Under the pieces are notes generated by a model. That model made no database searches, was not told the DNA's origin, and saw nothing but the letters and a program-made list of their open reading frames with translations. A program made the position numbers and the translations under genes. Shown piece by piece: positions 20,848 to 30,324 of a DNA stretch of 30,799 nucleotides (position 1 is its first letter; each line of letters opens with the position of its first letter). Source of the DNA: Gnetum montanum. Its lineage: Eukaryota > Streptophyta > Gnetopsida > Gnetales > Gnetaceae. The stretch lies in assembly GCA_015680685.1 (NCBI GenBank), contig MNCI01007809.1, positions 1 through 30,799 of the forward strand, read 5' to 3'.

Positions 20848-23603
20848 CTACAAAAATTTGGAACTCATATAGTTCCTAGTGGTGGTGGCTCCTCCATTGG
20901 TGCCTTCCCTTTGTCTTGTGCTCCAGGATTTGAGGCTTGATGATGTTGAAGTATGGCCTAGAGCTTCTCCTCGTCGGTCCGAGGATCTTGTGCTATCCAA
21001 GCTAGTGTTCCAATGTTTGATAAAGTTGGCACTTCCCATGGATAAGATAGTTGCAGAAACATCTGGTTGGCCTTGACGTACCAAGTCACGAACACTCATC
21101 GTTCCTCCTCATAGGCTCTAGCTTTATCCTTGTATTCATGAAGATCTATTAGCTATCAAGCCAAGTCAGTTGTGACATCTTTTTGCCCTTTGTAACTAGC
21201 TTTCACCACCTCAAGTTCAGAATTTGCAACATCTAGTTTTTCCACCAACTTCTTGCACTTTTCAAATTCTACTTCATATTTGATGTGGGTGGTTGCTACT
21301 TGCTACTCGATCTCGGACCTCAAGCACCCTGCTATTAACATGGCAAGGTTGGCATATCTGAGATTTGCCAACTCCATGTACTTTGTCAAGTCCTGAATCT
21401 GCAGGTCCCGATTCTTAACTTCCGCTTATGGCCCACCAATTAGTGTGTTGAGCACTGATAGTGTTAATTTGGGCCTTGGCCATATGGATCTCCTTCTTTA
21501 GGATTTGTTTGTACATCCCCATCTAATCATGGAAGTACTCCTTCAGCTTCTCATGTCGTTTAGCCTCGTTCTGCCAAGCACTTATCTTAATCGCTGACTT
21601 TTAACGAATGGCATGTATCTCCTCCATCAAGAGGGTTTGATTTTCTCTAGCTAAAATACTTATGTCTCGGTTGACCCAGATAAATTATTCTCGTAATTGA
21701 TAAAATTTTTCATCAAGAAAATTCTTTTGCTTTTCTACAGTGGTCAACCAAAGATTGCCAATCACAAGTTGTTTGTTCTCTTCTTGCAAGGCTTTAGGTG
21801 CCTTAAGATGTGCATGAGTTTTCGCCTGTGATGCGGAGGCATCCCAAACAACCTCTTCCTTTTCATCCACCACCCTTTTATTCTTTGATATTAATTTTTT
21901 AGTTGCTCAGTTCTAAATTTTTCTAGCTATTCTGCAGGAACAAATTGCAGAGGGTCCCACTATGCTGCTTGTAAGGTCACAAGCTACTCTTGTAGTTTCT
22001 GCACTTTGGCTTCAGCATGCTCTACCCTCACTTAGGATATGACCAACTTCCCCTTTGTGGAAATGAGGTTTGATTAAATTTCTGTGACATCCTAAGGGAT
22101 ATCAAATAGGGACGTCATTACTTTCCTTTTTTAAAGTAATCAGTCAAGCACATCCTCATGTTCTGCAAGAGTCATTAAGGTTCTGACCAGAGTTTGAGCA
22201 TCCCGTGCTCCTGAGAGATCTTCCGGTGTCATAATAGGTACATTGGAGGATTCTTTGATGTGATTAGTGATCACTTCTATAGCTCCAGTAGCATTCTGGT
22301 GTTGCATGACCACCACAGTGGCCCCTTCACTAGTCTCTAACTACACCTGAAAAGATGTCGCGTTTCCTGAGATCTGTTGTGACCATCTACTTTCCCCTCC
22401 TCCTGTTTGAATGCATATTTCCCCCCTTGTGTAATCCAATGAAATTTTAGGCTGATTGGCATCATTGATGACATGGAAGAGGTTTGCATCATCATGATTT
22501 CCCCAACTGACCATCTCAGTGATGGCCCTAAGATGGCTCATCGATGATCTGTAGTTTTGCGGTGGTAGAGGCTAATCTTGGCCTATGCTAGGCCCTACTT
22601 CCTATTGTTAGCTGGGACCTATGGCTAGAGGTTGACTGGGTCCAACCACCTATTCTTCTTCTTGTTCTGGTCCCAGCTCTTCTCCAGTGCTTTTTCTTAG
22701 AGCTGGTGCTTTTAGTAATTCAGCATATGAAGCAGTTTGGGCTTTCTGGAGGACGTCATTGATGTATCCCCAGATACCAGCACATCAACAAAGCTTTCTG
22801 ATGAGACAAGGGAAAGGAAATGCCATCTTCCCTGTCTTTCATTCTTTGAACTACCTCAGGATCTCCATCAAATATAGATGGGGTAGGTTAGTGTTAACCT
22901 TTTCCATCAACACTGCACATCCTCTAGCCGCATACATCGATATCCTTTTTAAGCCTTTTGTGGGGAAGAGGTGATATGTTCTAATTTTGAAATAAACTCT
23001 CTCTTCCGTAGTCAATTCACCAAATGCTTTATCTCTACCATAAGCCTTCTCCAACCAATCCTTTCACACATTGGGGTCTGAACGAGTGGATAACCGAGCA
23101 ACTTGGGGCCCTGTATTTGGAAGGTTTAACACTTCTGAAATAGCCTGCACAGAGAAGTCAACTGTCACACCAAAAATGTTAACAGTGGTGCCTTTCTCCC
23201 TATTGTGCCAAAATTAGTATGTTTCTCCTAGGTACCAGGCACTAATTTTGGAGAGGATAGGCCATAAGGGAGACCCTTTGAGATGATCCCTGATGGCTTC
23301 AGGAGTGAACTCTGCAAATGATTCAAAATTTAGCTCCACAATCACTGTAGTGAATGTGGACTTCTCATGGATAGCCTGAACATAATATTGGGGCAACGTG
23401 AGTTGTTGTCTTGGTTCAGGCATTGTAGTAGCTTCTCCTTCTACCTACCTGGACCATTTGGTAGGAGGTTCATCTTGATGAATGTTGAATGATTTCTCCT
23501 CCTATTCTATATGTTATCTGGCAGGACCTTGTCTTCCACCTCTCTAAGATCGTTTCTTTCCACCTTGTGTAGGACCCTCTTATTGTGCACGTTTCAGGAC
23601 CAT
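20848..23603 (-). pseudogene. ORFx of M1: transposon-associated protein with coiled-coil C-terminus
   Basis: Minus-strand frame from ATG 23603-23601 (MVLKRAQ), directly after an acceptor-like GTGTGATTACAG, to the stop at 20848. One frame holds to about 22341, with stops at Gln/Trp/Arg-like codons; an A-run deletion near 21915 then shifts frame. N-terminal region: FESFAEFTPEAIRDHL (about residue 75), AWYLGETY and FGVTVDFSVQAISEVLNLP (about residues 135-155), and LTTEERVYFKIRTYHLFPTK (about residues 195-215), a layout like plant transposon-associated ORFs (V-x-G-x-x-V-x-F-S...I...L-x-L-P, then a downstream FPT/MPT). The C-terminal third has Gln/Glu/Lys/Leu-rich heptad-like stretches (VQKLQE; ALQEENKQLVIGN). 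It lies in the env-like position before the 3' LTR, but no clear membrane segments are seen. M2 carries a homologue with the same start context, so it belongs to the element family. Function unknown. Confidence 0.62.
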
Positions 23604-24074
23604 TCTGTAATCACACAGGCCAAGCGTTAGTAAGGCTATTTTTGAAGTCAAGTTATACCTTACTACTTTGCCTTTATTAATGATCGTATATTATCACGTG
23701 TGATAGTGCCCAAAAGTTTGTAATAATGGATCCTACAACTTAGGTGGTTTCCATGTTTAATTTCCCGGTATACCTAAGGGTTATATGATTTTTAGGCACA
23801 ATTATTCTAAGTGTTAGTTAATTACCCTAATTGATGTCCTTTGGGTGATGATAAATTTCAAAAAAAATAGGCACTTTTGGGAAAGTTTCCCTCCCCCACA
23901 ACTAAGCTGAACACTCCGGGTTCAAGCAGATTCAAACGAAAGTAAAATCGGAGTACCAGCGAGCAAGATATGAGGAAAAAAGCAAGGGTCACTCAATCGC
24001 AAGTTGTAGAGAAAAATTTCAAAAACTCCTCCACGTGTGAATGGAAAAATGATGCTAAGTGTTGTAGCGGGGGT
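23604..24074 (-). other. leader (possibly with an intron) of ORFx
   Basis: Conserved between M1 (about 23604-24050) and M2 (30325-30799) although not coding. It contains GTTGTGGGGGAGGG at about 23905-23892 (GTCGTGGGGGAGGGG in M2), which resembles a polypurine tract but lies inside the element. It ends in an acceptor-like (A/G)TGTGATT(A/G)CAG just before the ORFx ATG in both copies. The donor could not be fixed. Confidence 0.45.
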
Positions 24075-24075
24075 A

Positions 24076-24149
24076 CCTATTTATAGGCAGATGGGACACG
24101 ATATCACGTATGATACATCGCGTATGCGATATCTCATCCCTTGTGATGT
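24076..24149 (-). promoter_or_regulatory. TATA box and CGATATC motifs upstream of ORFx
   Basis: Minus-strand CCTATAAATAGG (24087-24076) is preceded by cgatatc words at about 24098 and 24133 and a related gatacatcg in between. Farther upstream GGATGAGATATCGCAT (24148-24133) resembles the LTR start TGATGAGACACGATATCGC. This looks like either an LTR-derived internal promoter driving ORFx about 480 bases downstream, or the remnant of another LTR. Confidence 0.5.
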
Positions 24150-25284
24150 GAGAAACCATGAAAATACCAAAATTTTTAATGATTTTTTCAAAATTAACGT
24201 TGGAAATTGAGAACATTAGCTATGATCAAAATTTTCTAGGGAAATTTCATTAAATCAGAAGGCACCATTAATGATAATGATGTGAATTTTATCAATAAAC
24301 CTTGGGTGGTAAGAAAAAGGGCATGTAATGGTATAGAGAAACATCAAAATTTAGAGGGATAATAGTAGGGAAAGAATGTTAGGAAAAATAAGCTAAGGGC
24401 AAGAAATGGTGTGTGTGAGCTATGTCTTAAGTGAAGATCACAAAAAAAATTACACAAGTGGGTCCTCCCCAAAGCAGGTTTTAACCTATAATGCCCTTGT
24501 GTAACCACACTTAAAGTGTCCATAGGCACTAGAAGGGTTAAATGTAATCCGCACTAACTCCATAAAAAACACACATTTAAATATCACTGGAATGAGATAA
24601 AAATTCTATGCTACAGGGGACACAAGTAATAATTATACGAACAGTGAAATGAGATGAAGTATAGAAGGGATCAGAGAGATTGGGAAATGAGGTAATTGAC
24701 CTAGGACACAGTGAATCCTACATGTAAAGCATGATTAATGTGTCATTAACTTGTCATTCCAAGATCAGGACCAAGTCCATCCTTCTAATCAGTGACATCG
24801 CATTGTTTCATCTCATGGTAAGTAACTATGAGAGTACAATAACAACAAGGCATATGATCACTTGGTGTTTTATTCATGGGAGGAGTGATTTTTGTTTTAT
24901 GGCACTTTGTTTTTCTTTTTTCTTTTCTCTTCTTTCTTTTTTTTCACTTTATTGAATCCAGAGAAATTGCCAACCTTCAGGCATGGGTGCATGTCTTTCC
25001 AATGGGACCCCCTAGAACAACGTTTGATTTTTGAGTGCCCTTTTGATTCCTCACTCCCATTTTTCATTAGATCTACAAGGATCTTAGTACAACCATGTTG
25101 CATGATAACTCCCATAGATGTCAGCAAAGAGAATCCACAAGTCCCCTTGATGTCACACCCTAATCATTCCCTCTTGGTCCATCCTTCTTCATTCTAGGTA
25201 GAATGAACACAAAATTAATTTTAAGTTTTTTAAAAATGTCAAGAATATCACTGTACCCTCGAACAGAACCTCTTATTTGTAGAG
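24150..25284. other. unassigned interior of M1
   Basis: No recognisable gene, no pol motif in any frame that I could read. A polypyrimidine run lies at 24908-24950 (polypurine on the minus strand). Short ORFs here look like chance frames. Confidence 0.5.
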
Positions 25285-25543
25285 TGGATGAGTGGGTGTA
25301 ATGGGCTCACTGTTCCAAATAATTGATCACTCATGACTTAATAACATAGAACACACCTCAACCAATGATTCACATGAGTGTTTTATTCGTAGTTGAGATT
25401 ACTTACAAAGACATAAAAAGAGAAAAACAAAAAAAGAGAAAAAGATAAAACAAAAAGTTGAAAAATGAAAAATTGGAAAACAAAAAGTTGTAAAATTAAA
25501 GAAAACGAAAAATATTTATTAATCCTACTTGTTATTAGAATGG
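25285..25543 (-). repeat. LTR-subtype copy 1, U5 deleted
   Basis: Begins ggatgagtgg and jumps at once to gtgtaatgggctcac (25296), lacking the ~175 bases of U5 found in copy 2. The remainder, about 245 bases to attagaatgg, is around 90% like copy 2. It carries an A-rich tract (25395-25515) and a minus-strand AATAAAA near 25387. Confidence 0.6.
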
Positions 25544-25549
25544 CATCAA

Positions 25550-25982
25550 TGATGAGTGGCAAGGTACCCCTACACTCAACCATATGAATACAAGGTTTTT
25601 CACGCATGATCTGGTCGAACTCCGCAGACGAACTAGTTGTGGCACCAAGACAGTTATCCTTAGGTCGTAGTTCGCTGTCTTCCCACCTGGACTAGTATTA
25701 GCTTTGTCACGTATGGTTTAGTCTAGAGTGAGGTGTAATGGGCTCATTGTTCCAAATAATTGATCGCTCGAGACTTAATAACACAGAACATACCTCAACC
25801 AATGATCCACATGAGCGTTTTATTCGTAGATGAGATTACTTACAAAAACGTAAAAAGAAAAAAACACAAAAAGATAAAAAGATAAAACAAAAAGTTGAAA
25901 AATGAAAAAAATAAAAAACAAAAAGTTGTAAAATTAAGGAAAAATGAAAAATATTTATTAATCTTGCTTGTTATTAGAATGG
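25550..25982 (-). repeat. LTR-subtype copy 2, sharing U5 with M1 but not R/U3
   Basis: Bases 25550-25733 closely match the U5 end of the M1/M2 LTRs (TGATGAGTGG to gagtgagg). From gtgtaatgggctcattg (25733) it is unrelated to them and matches copy 1 instead. It has a minus-strand AATAAAA near 25823 and an A-rich tract (25855-25960). The LTR start (TG on the minus strand) near 25982-25995 is not certain. Confidence 0.6.
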
Positions 25983-26210
25983 GGAATATACCCCATAACT
26001 AAATGGTTGAGTATGGCAAGGACTAATAAATGGAAGATGAGGATCCTTGCATGTTGGAAGTACTAAGGCCTGGTCATACTTATCCCCTCGGGGTTCACAC
26101 ACTTGATTATAGTAAGCATAGTGGAGCACTTTATACTATGTAGTTCTTAGATAACGAGTTGACCCACTATGATGTTTGTGACCATTAGATGGTATGCAAG
26201 GATTGGGATG
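25983..26210. other. M1 sequence downstream of gag, no gene
   Basis: Follows the gag stop on the minus strand. The gag frame stays readable for some distance but without any recognisable domain. No protease motif seen. Confidence 0.45.
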
Positions 26211-27938
26211 TCACTCTTCATTCCTATGTTCATTGGACCTTCTTGTTGTTGGAGTGTGAATTGGTGGCCCTGATGAAGTTACAGGAGGCATTGGATTCGA
26301 AGATAACGATGCACCATAGTATGGGACTTGTGTTGAGTTGGAGGATGCAGTGGCCTCTGAATTATGTTGTCCCTTCTTATGGCCGTGTTTAAAGAAAGGA
26401 AGCTTTTGATGCTGAGGAGGCTTTTCACTGCTATTGGTAGTAGTCACACAAGTGTTGTTCGTGGGCTGTTGCAGTGGTGCAGGTACCTTAGGAATAGTTG
26501 GTGGCATTGTAGAAGGAGGGAAAGGATGAGAATGATGAAAACTAGGAGGAGTATAAGATGCACAAGGTGGTGGTTGTGTTGGAGGTATGGGCTGATAGTA
26601 TTGTGGAGAATAGTACTATGGTGAGATAAAGTGTGTTGACCTAGTTGGGGAAATAGGATGTTGCACTAGATAAGCATTTGGGTTCAGATGATATGAAGGG
26701 TGTCTTCAGTTTAGTGGTGGTCTCCCCCATGACTGGGATTGTTGCCATTGTGATCGAACACAATATCTCTGTATGAACTCTGGATGTAGTGTATTTCCCC
26801 AATGCTTTTGTAAATGTAACAAGACTAGGCATTAGCCTTTGGGGTGATCGTATAGGCATATGTTGCATTCATACATATGATTGGAAATTGAGCTCTTATT
26901 TTTCTTATCCCTTCTTTCCGATTGTCTACTATTTTGTCCTGCTTCTTGGGTTGTCAAAACTTTATCTCCAATAATGTTGATAAATTCTCCACACTTTTGA
27001 TATGTCCATTCCAACATCTTATTGATCTTTGCCTCAGCTTCTTCTAATGTTTGTTGTATCAACAAAGATGGTACTTTCTCCTTGTGATTGGTTGATTTCT
27101 CCTTTGTATGATCATGGACCTTTGTTAAGTTGATCTTTTGGTCCCGTTGATGTTTTTCAACACTCTCCCATCTAGCCAATTTTCCTTCTTCTTTTGCTAC
27201 CCTCTTAATAAGCTCTTGTACTTGATGGATTCGTAGTTTGCATAGTTGACCTTTGGCATACATTCCTAAAGTCTCTCTTGTTCCATTACGTAGCCCATCA
27301 ATAATATGGTACATTAGCCTTTCCTTGGAAAACCCATGGCCTAGACAGTTGTTTAATAGTGCATAATATCTTTCTAAGGCCATGTCCAAGGGTTCATGTT
27401 GTGCTTGTTTCCATCCTTGGATTAGTTTCTTCAAGGCTGACACTCTTGGATAGGTTTGATATTTTTCGTTAGAAACTTCTACCATTGTTGACCAACGTCA
27501 TACTGAATTTGGTTTTAACGATCTATACCATAATTTTGCTTGGTCAACAAGTGTCATAGGAAAGAGCTTCAATTTTTGCCAACCATTATCAATATTATTC
27601 CATGTGCAAGAATTGTTGAAGGCTTGTAAATGTTGATGCAGATCTAAGTTGTAGCCTCCTAAAAATTTAGGAAAGCTGTTTAAATCAAGTTGATGCCTAC
27701 GTGAGATTCGAACAGCCTCTTGTATTTGCATTAAGCTTGTAGTGGCCAGTGGGGGTTCATCATCATCGGGTAAGTTATGCTTTCATGTGTTTGGATGACG
27801 TTGCTTTCATTCATGTTTATAAGAAACTCCCACTTTAGGTTGTATACTCCAATCTTCATCATCATATAGTTCGTTGGTTTTCCAATGAACTTCCTCACTA
27901 AGTGTGGCATTGTTATAGTAGTCTTGTAGGAGAGGCAT
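26211..27938 (-). pseudogene. gag: gag of M1, Athila-like
   Basis: Minus-strand ATG at 27938-27936 opens one frame of 575 codons to TGA at 26213-26211, with no frameshift seen but about six internal stops. Three are TGA where CGA is the likely ancestor (about 27801, 27777, 27504). The gag core reads FPKFLGGYNLDLHQHLQAF, then KLKLFPMTLVDQAKLWYRSL, a LKKLIQGWKQ helix and ALLNNCLGHGF with YHIIDGLRNG, as in Athila-type capsids. A zinc knuckle follows (ECNICLYDHPKG-stop-C, about 26865-26825) with three instead of the usual four residues between the second Cys and His. The tail is Pro/Gln/Ser-rich (PPTQPPPCASYTPP). The PBS lies about 120 bases upstream, as expected for a gag leader. Part of the capsid (after 27485) is open for 217 codons. 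Confidence 0.82.
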
Positions 27939-28059
27939 TGTTTAAAGCTGTGTGTGAATTTGGATGTGACTTTTTATAATTATTTATTTCTGAAAGATAT
28001 ATCGTTAAGTCCTTTATAACAACCTTGTATGATATAACTAATCTAGATAACTAGCACTG
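27939..28059. other. M1 leader between PBS and gag
   Basis: Short untranslated stretch of the minus-strand element. Nothing else seen. Confidence 0.6.
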
Positions 28060-28077
28060 TCCCTGACAACAATGCCA
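28060..28077 (-). other. primer binding site, tRNA-Asp type, decayed
   Basis: On the minus strand the LTR ends ...CCACTCATCA, then T, then TGGCATTGTTGTCAGGGA. The tRNA-Asp primer site used by Athila-like plant elements is TGGCGCCGTTGCCGGGGA. Thirteen of 18 positions match and all five differences are C-to-T or G-to-A. It fixes the orientation of M1 and the inner end of its 5' LTR. Confidence 0.75.
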
Positions 28078-28078
28078 A

Positions 28079-28640
28079 TGATGAGTGGCAAGATACTCCT
28101 ACACTCAACCATACGAATACGAGTGTTTTCATGCACGATCCAGTCGAACTCTACAGATAGACTAGTTGTGGCACCCAGATAGTTATCCTTAGGTCGTAGT
28201 TTGTTGTCTTCCCACCTAGACTAGTATTATATTTTTCACATATGGTTTAGTTTAGAGGGAGGTGTATGATGTGTTCCTTACCTAACGCTACTCCTGAAGG
28301 TAGTGGAAAGTAATATTAACTAAGCTAAGCTAGGGGAGAAAGGGTAAGAGAATCTAATCTAGACTAAGTGCAATGAGCATCTGTTCCTTGATTATCCATA
28401 CACATCTTGGACCTCATGCACGACTACAATTGGGATTACCAAGTACAGATCCTAGGTACGCCACTGGGTTACCAAGTAGTCACACTTAAATGCTTGTAAT
28501 CAAGTTGTGCTCATTCCATGTTTGAAGAGTTTTAAGGGTGAGAGAGAGACTAATTAGAAAAGTAGTAAATAAAAATTAATTAAATAAATAAACAAAGTGA
28601 ATGATGAAATGATGAAGTAATCTCGATCTTTATTACTAGT
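28079..28640 (-). repeat. M1 5' LTR, R/U5 part only
   Basis: TGATGAGTGG at 28079 is the LTR inner end next to the PBS. Similarity to 19826-20385 runs throughout, to just past the polyadenylation signal (tttatt, about 28629-28634), and ends at actagt (28635-28640), where M2 starts. The U3 side is missing from the window, presumably displaced by the M2 insertion. Confidence 0.75.
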
Positions 28641-29560
28641 TGATGAGTGGTGAGGTACCCCTACACTCAACCATATGAAATAAGCGTAGCACGCGCAATC
28701 TGGTCGAACTCCGTAGACGGACTAGTTGTGGCACCTAGATAGTTATCCTTAGGTCACAGTTCGCTGTCTTCCCACCTATACTAGTATTATATTTGTCATA
28801 TATGATTTAGTCCAGAGTGAGGTGTATGATGTGTTCTAACCTAATGCTACTCCTGAAGGTAGTGGAAAATAAGATTAACTAATCTAAGCTAGGAGGAGAA
28901 GGGTAAGAAAATCTAATCTAGCCTAAGTGCAATGAGCAACCGATTCCTTGATCAACCGTACACATCTTGGACCTCATGCATGACTACCACTGGGATTACC
29001 AAACATAGATCCTAGGTATGTCACTAGGCTACCAAGTAGTCACACTTAAATGCTTGTACTCAAGTCGTACTCGTTCCACGTTGCGATGAGTAGCCGATAC
29101 CTTAACTAACCGTACACATCCTTAGATGCTTGTAATCAAGTCATACTCATACCGCATTCTAGGAGTTTAAGGGTGAGAGAGAAAGTAGTAAATAAAAATT
29201 AAATAGAAAAATAAATAAATAACAAAGTGACTACTACAATGATGAAGTAATCTCAATCTTTATTGCTGGTCATGTACGTGTCCAAGTACGTCACACTCGA
29301 ATAAGACACTGTACAATTACATTCACCACACTATGGGCAAACACAGGAAAAAATAATCTATCTCTGGAGTGGTCAAATTGCCAAAGCTTTGCTACTCCTA
29401 TTCTATCTATGCTAAATAAGGGAGAGCCGTGTCTTATTTATAGATATGGCGGTGGACTGTGATATCATGTACGCGATATCGTAGGGAAGATGCGATATTG
29501 TGGGGGATGCGATATTGTGGTTGACGCGATATCGCGGCCTATGCGAATTGCATCTCATAA
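28641..29560 (-). repeat. M2 3' LTR (~920 bp)
   Basis: Begins TGATGAGTGG and ends near ctcataa (29554-29560), a decayed form of the CTCATCA terminus of M1. It has the TATA box (29443-29433), polyadenylation signal (29264-29259) and CGATATC array (29461-29534). An internal partial duplication lies near 29040-29150: the 'gatgagca/taccgat...cgtacacatc' and 'tgcttgta.tcaagtc' phrases occur twice. The adjacent internal minus-strand sequence ATTCAATCGTGGGGGTC is a better kept polypurine tract than that of M1. Confidence 0.75.
29433..29443 (-). promoter_or_regulatory. TATA box of the M2 LTR
   Basis: Minus-strand CTATAAATAAG, at the same place relative to the CGATATC array and polyadenylation signal as in M1. 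Confidence 0.6.
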
Positions 29561-29619
29561 GACCCCCACGATTGAATAAAAAATCATCCTTGAGTTACAA
29601 GGAGAACAAGCTTCATTGA

Positions 29620-30324
29620 TTACACAGTGGATAGGTATGGGATTATTAACTGGAAAAAAAAGGAAATGATGCCGTAGTGTGGGAAGACACAACACAGAAA
29701 AAATACTACACTACAAAAAATGGAACTCATGTAGTTCCTAGTGGCGATGGCTCCTCCATGGGTGTCTTTCCTTTTTTTTTCACTCCATGTCTTGGGATTT
29801 GATGGTGTCAAAGTATGACCTAAAGTTTCTCCTCTTGTAAGGCCCTGAGTGCCTTGGCATGCATGTAAGTTTGCACTTGTGCCATAGAGGCATCCCAGTC
29901 AACCTTATCTTTTTCTTCCTCCACCCTTTTATTCTCTGTCAACAGTTTATTAAGTTGCTCGGTTCTGAAAAGTGTCCAGCCATATCTGAGCAACATTTAG
30001 CCCTGTATTTGGAAGTCTTAATACTTCCGAGATGGCTTGAACAAAGAAATCAATAGTCACACCACAAATTTTAACCATGGTGCCTTATTCTTTATTGTGT
30101 CAAAATTGGTACATTTCCCCTACGTACCAGGCACCGCTTTTAGAGAGGGTATCTCCTAATTTTGCCTGCCCGGACTGTACATTAGGAGGATCTTCCTGAT
30201 GAACGCTGAATGATTGTTTCTCCTATTCTGCATGTTGTCCAGTAGGATCTTGTCTTCCACCTCTCTAAGATCGTTTGATCACACCTTAAGTAGAACCTTC
30301 CTGTTGTCCACATTTCAAGGCCAT
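29620..30324 (-). pseudogene. ORFx of M2, internally deleted
   Basis: Minus-strand ATG at 30324-30322 (MALKCGQQEGST), immediately after ATGTGATTGCAG as in M1. It keeps AWYVGEMYQF and CGVTIDFFVQAISEVLRLP (near 30040), then jumps from LPNTG (about 30005) directly to the coiled-coil start (FRTEQLNKLL, near 29970), missing about 1.1 kb present in M1. The coil continues with a Glu/Lys/Val heptad-like stretch and VDWDASMAQVQ. A second deletion of about 0.8 kb after about 29838 joins it to the C-terminal tail (RNYMSS). A one-base loss removes the M1 stop, so the frame reads on to 29620. Other nonsense codons are present. The coil itself is better preserved than in M1. Confidence 0.6.

Larger units (their letters stand above)
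19826..28640 (-). mobile_element. Athila-like Ty3/Gypsy element M1 (gag + ORFx, no pol seen)
   Basis: On the minus strand the order is 5' LTR (28640-28079, its U3 side cut), PBS (28077-28060), gag (27938-26211), ORFx with a TATA-box leader (about 24090-20848), a purine-rich segment, then the 3' LTR (20708-19826). The shared parts of the two LTRs are roughly 90% alike by eye. No RT or integrase motif could be found between gag and ORFx. That interval holds a related but different LTR subtype (25285-25982) and unassigned sequence. It may be a non-autonomous gag-bearing element or one that lost pol. Athila likeness rests on the gag pattern and the tRNA-Asp-type PBS. The target-site side is ctaag at 19821-19825; the partner lies outside the window. 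Confidence 0.72.

Noticed and set aside
23892-23905. GTTGTGGGGGAGGG as the polypurine tract of the M1 3' LTR
   Set aside because: That would put all of ORFx inside the LTR. The 7-bp terminal inverted repeat at 19826/20708 and the purine tract next to it fit better. The tract is still noted in the leader entry.
24897-25197. ORFs on both strands around the polypyrimidine run
   Set aside because: Biased composition (Phe/Ser on one strand, Lys/Glu on the other) from the TTTCTT run; no domain and no counterpart elsewhere in the window.
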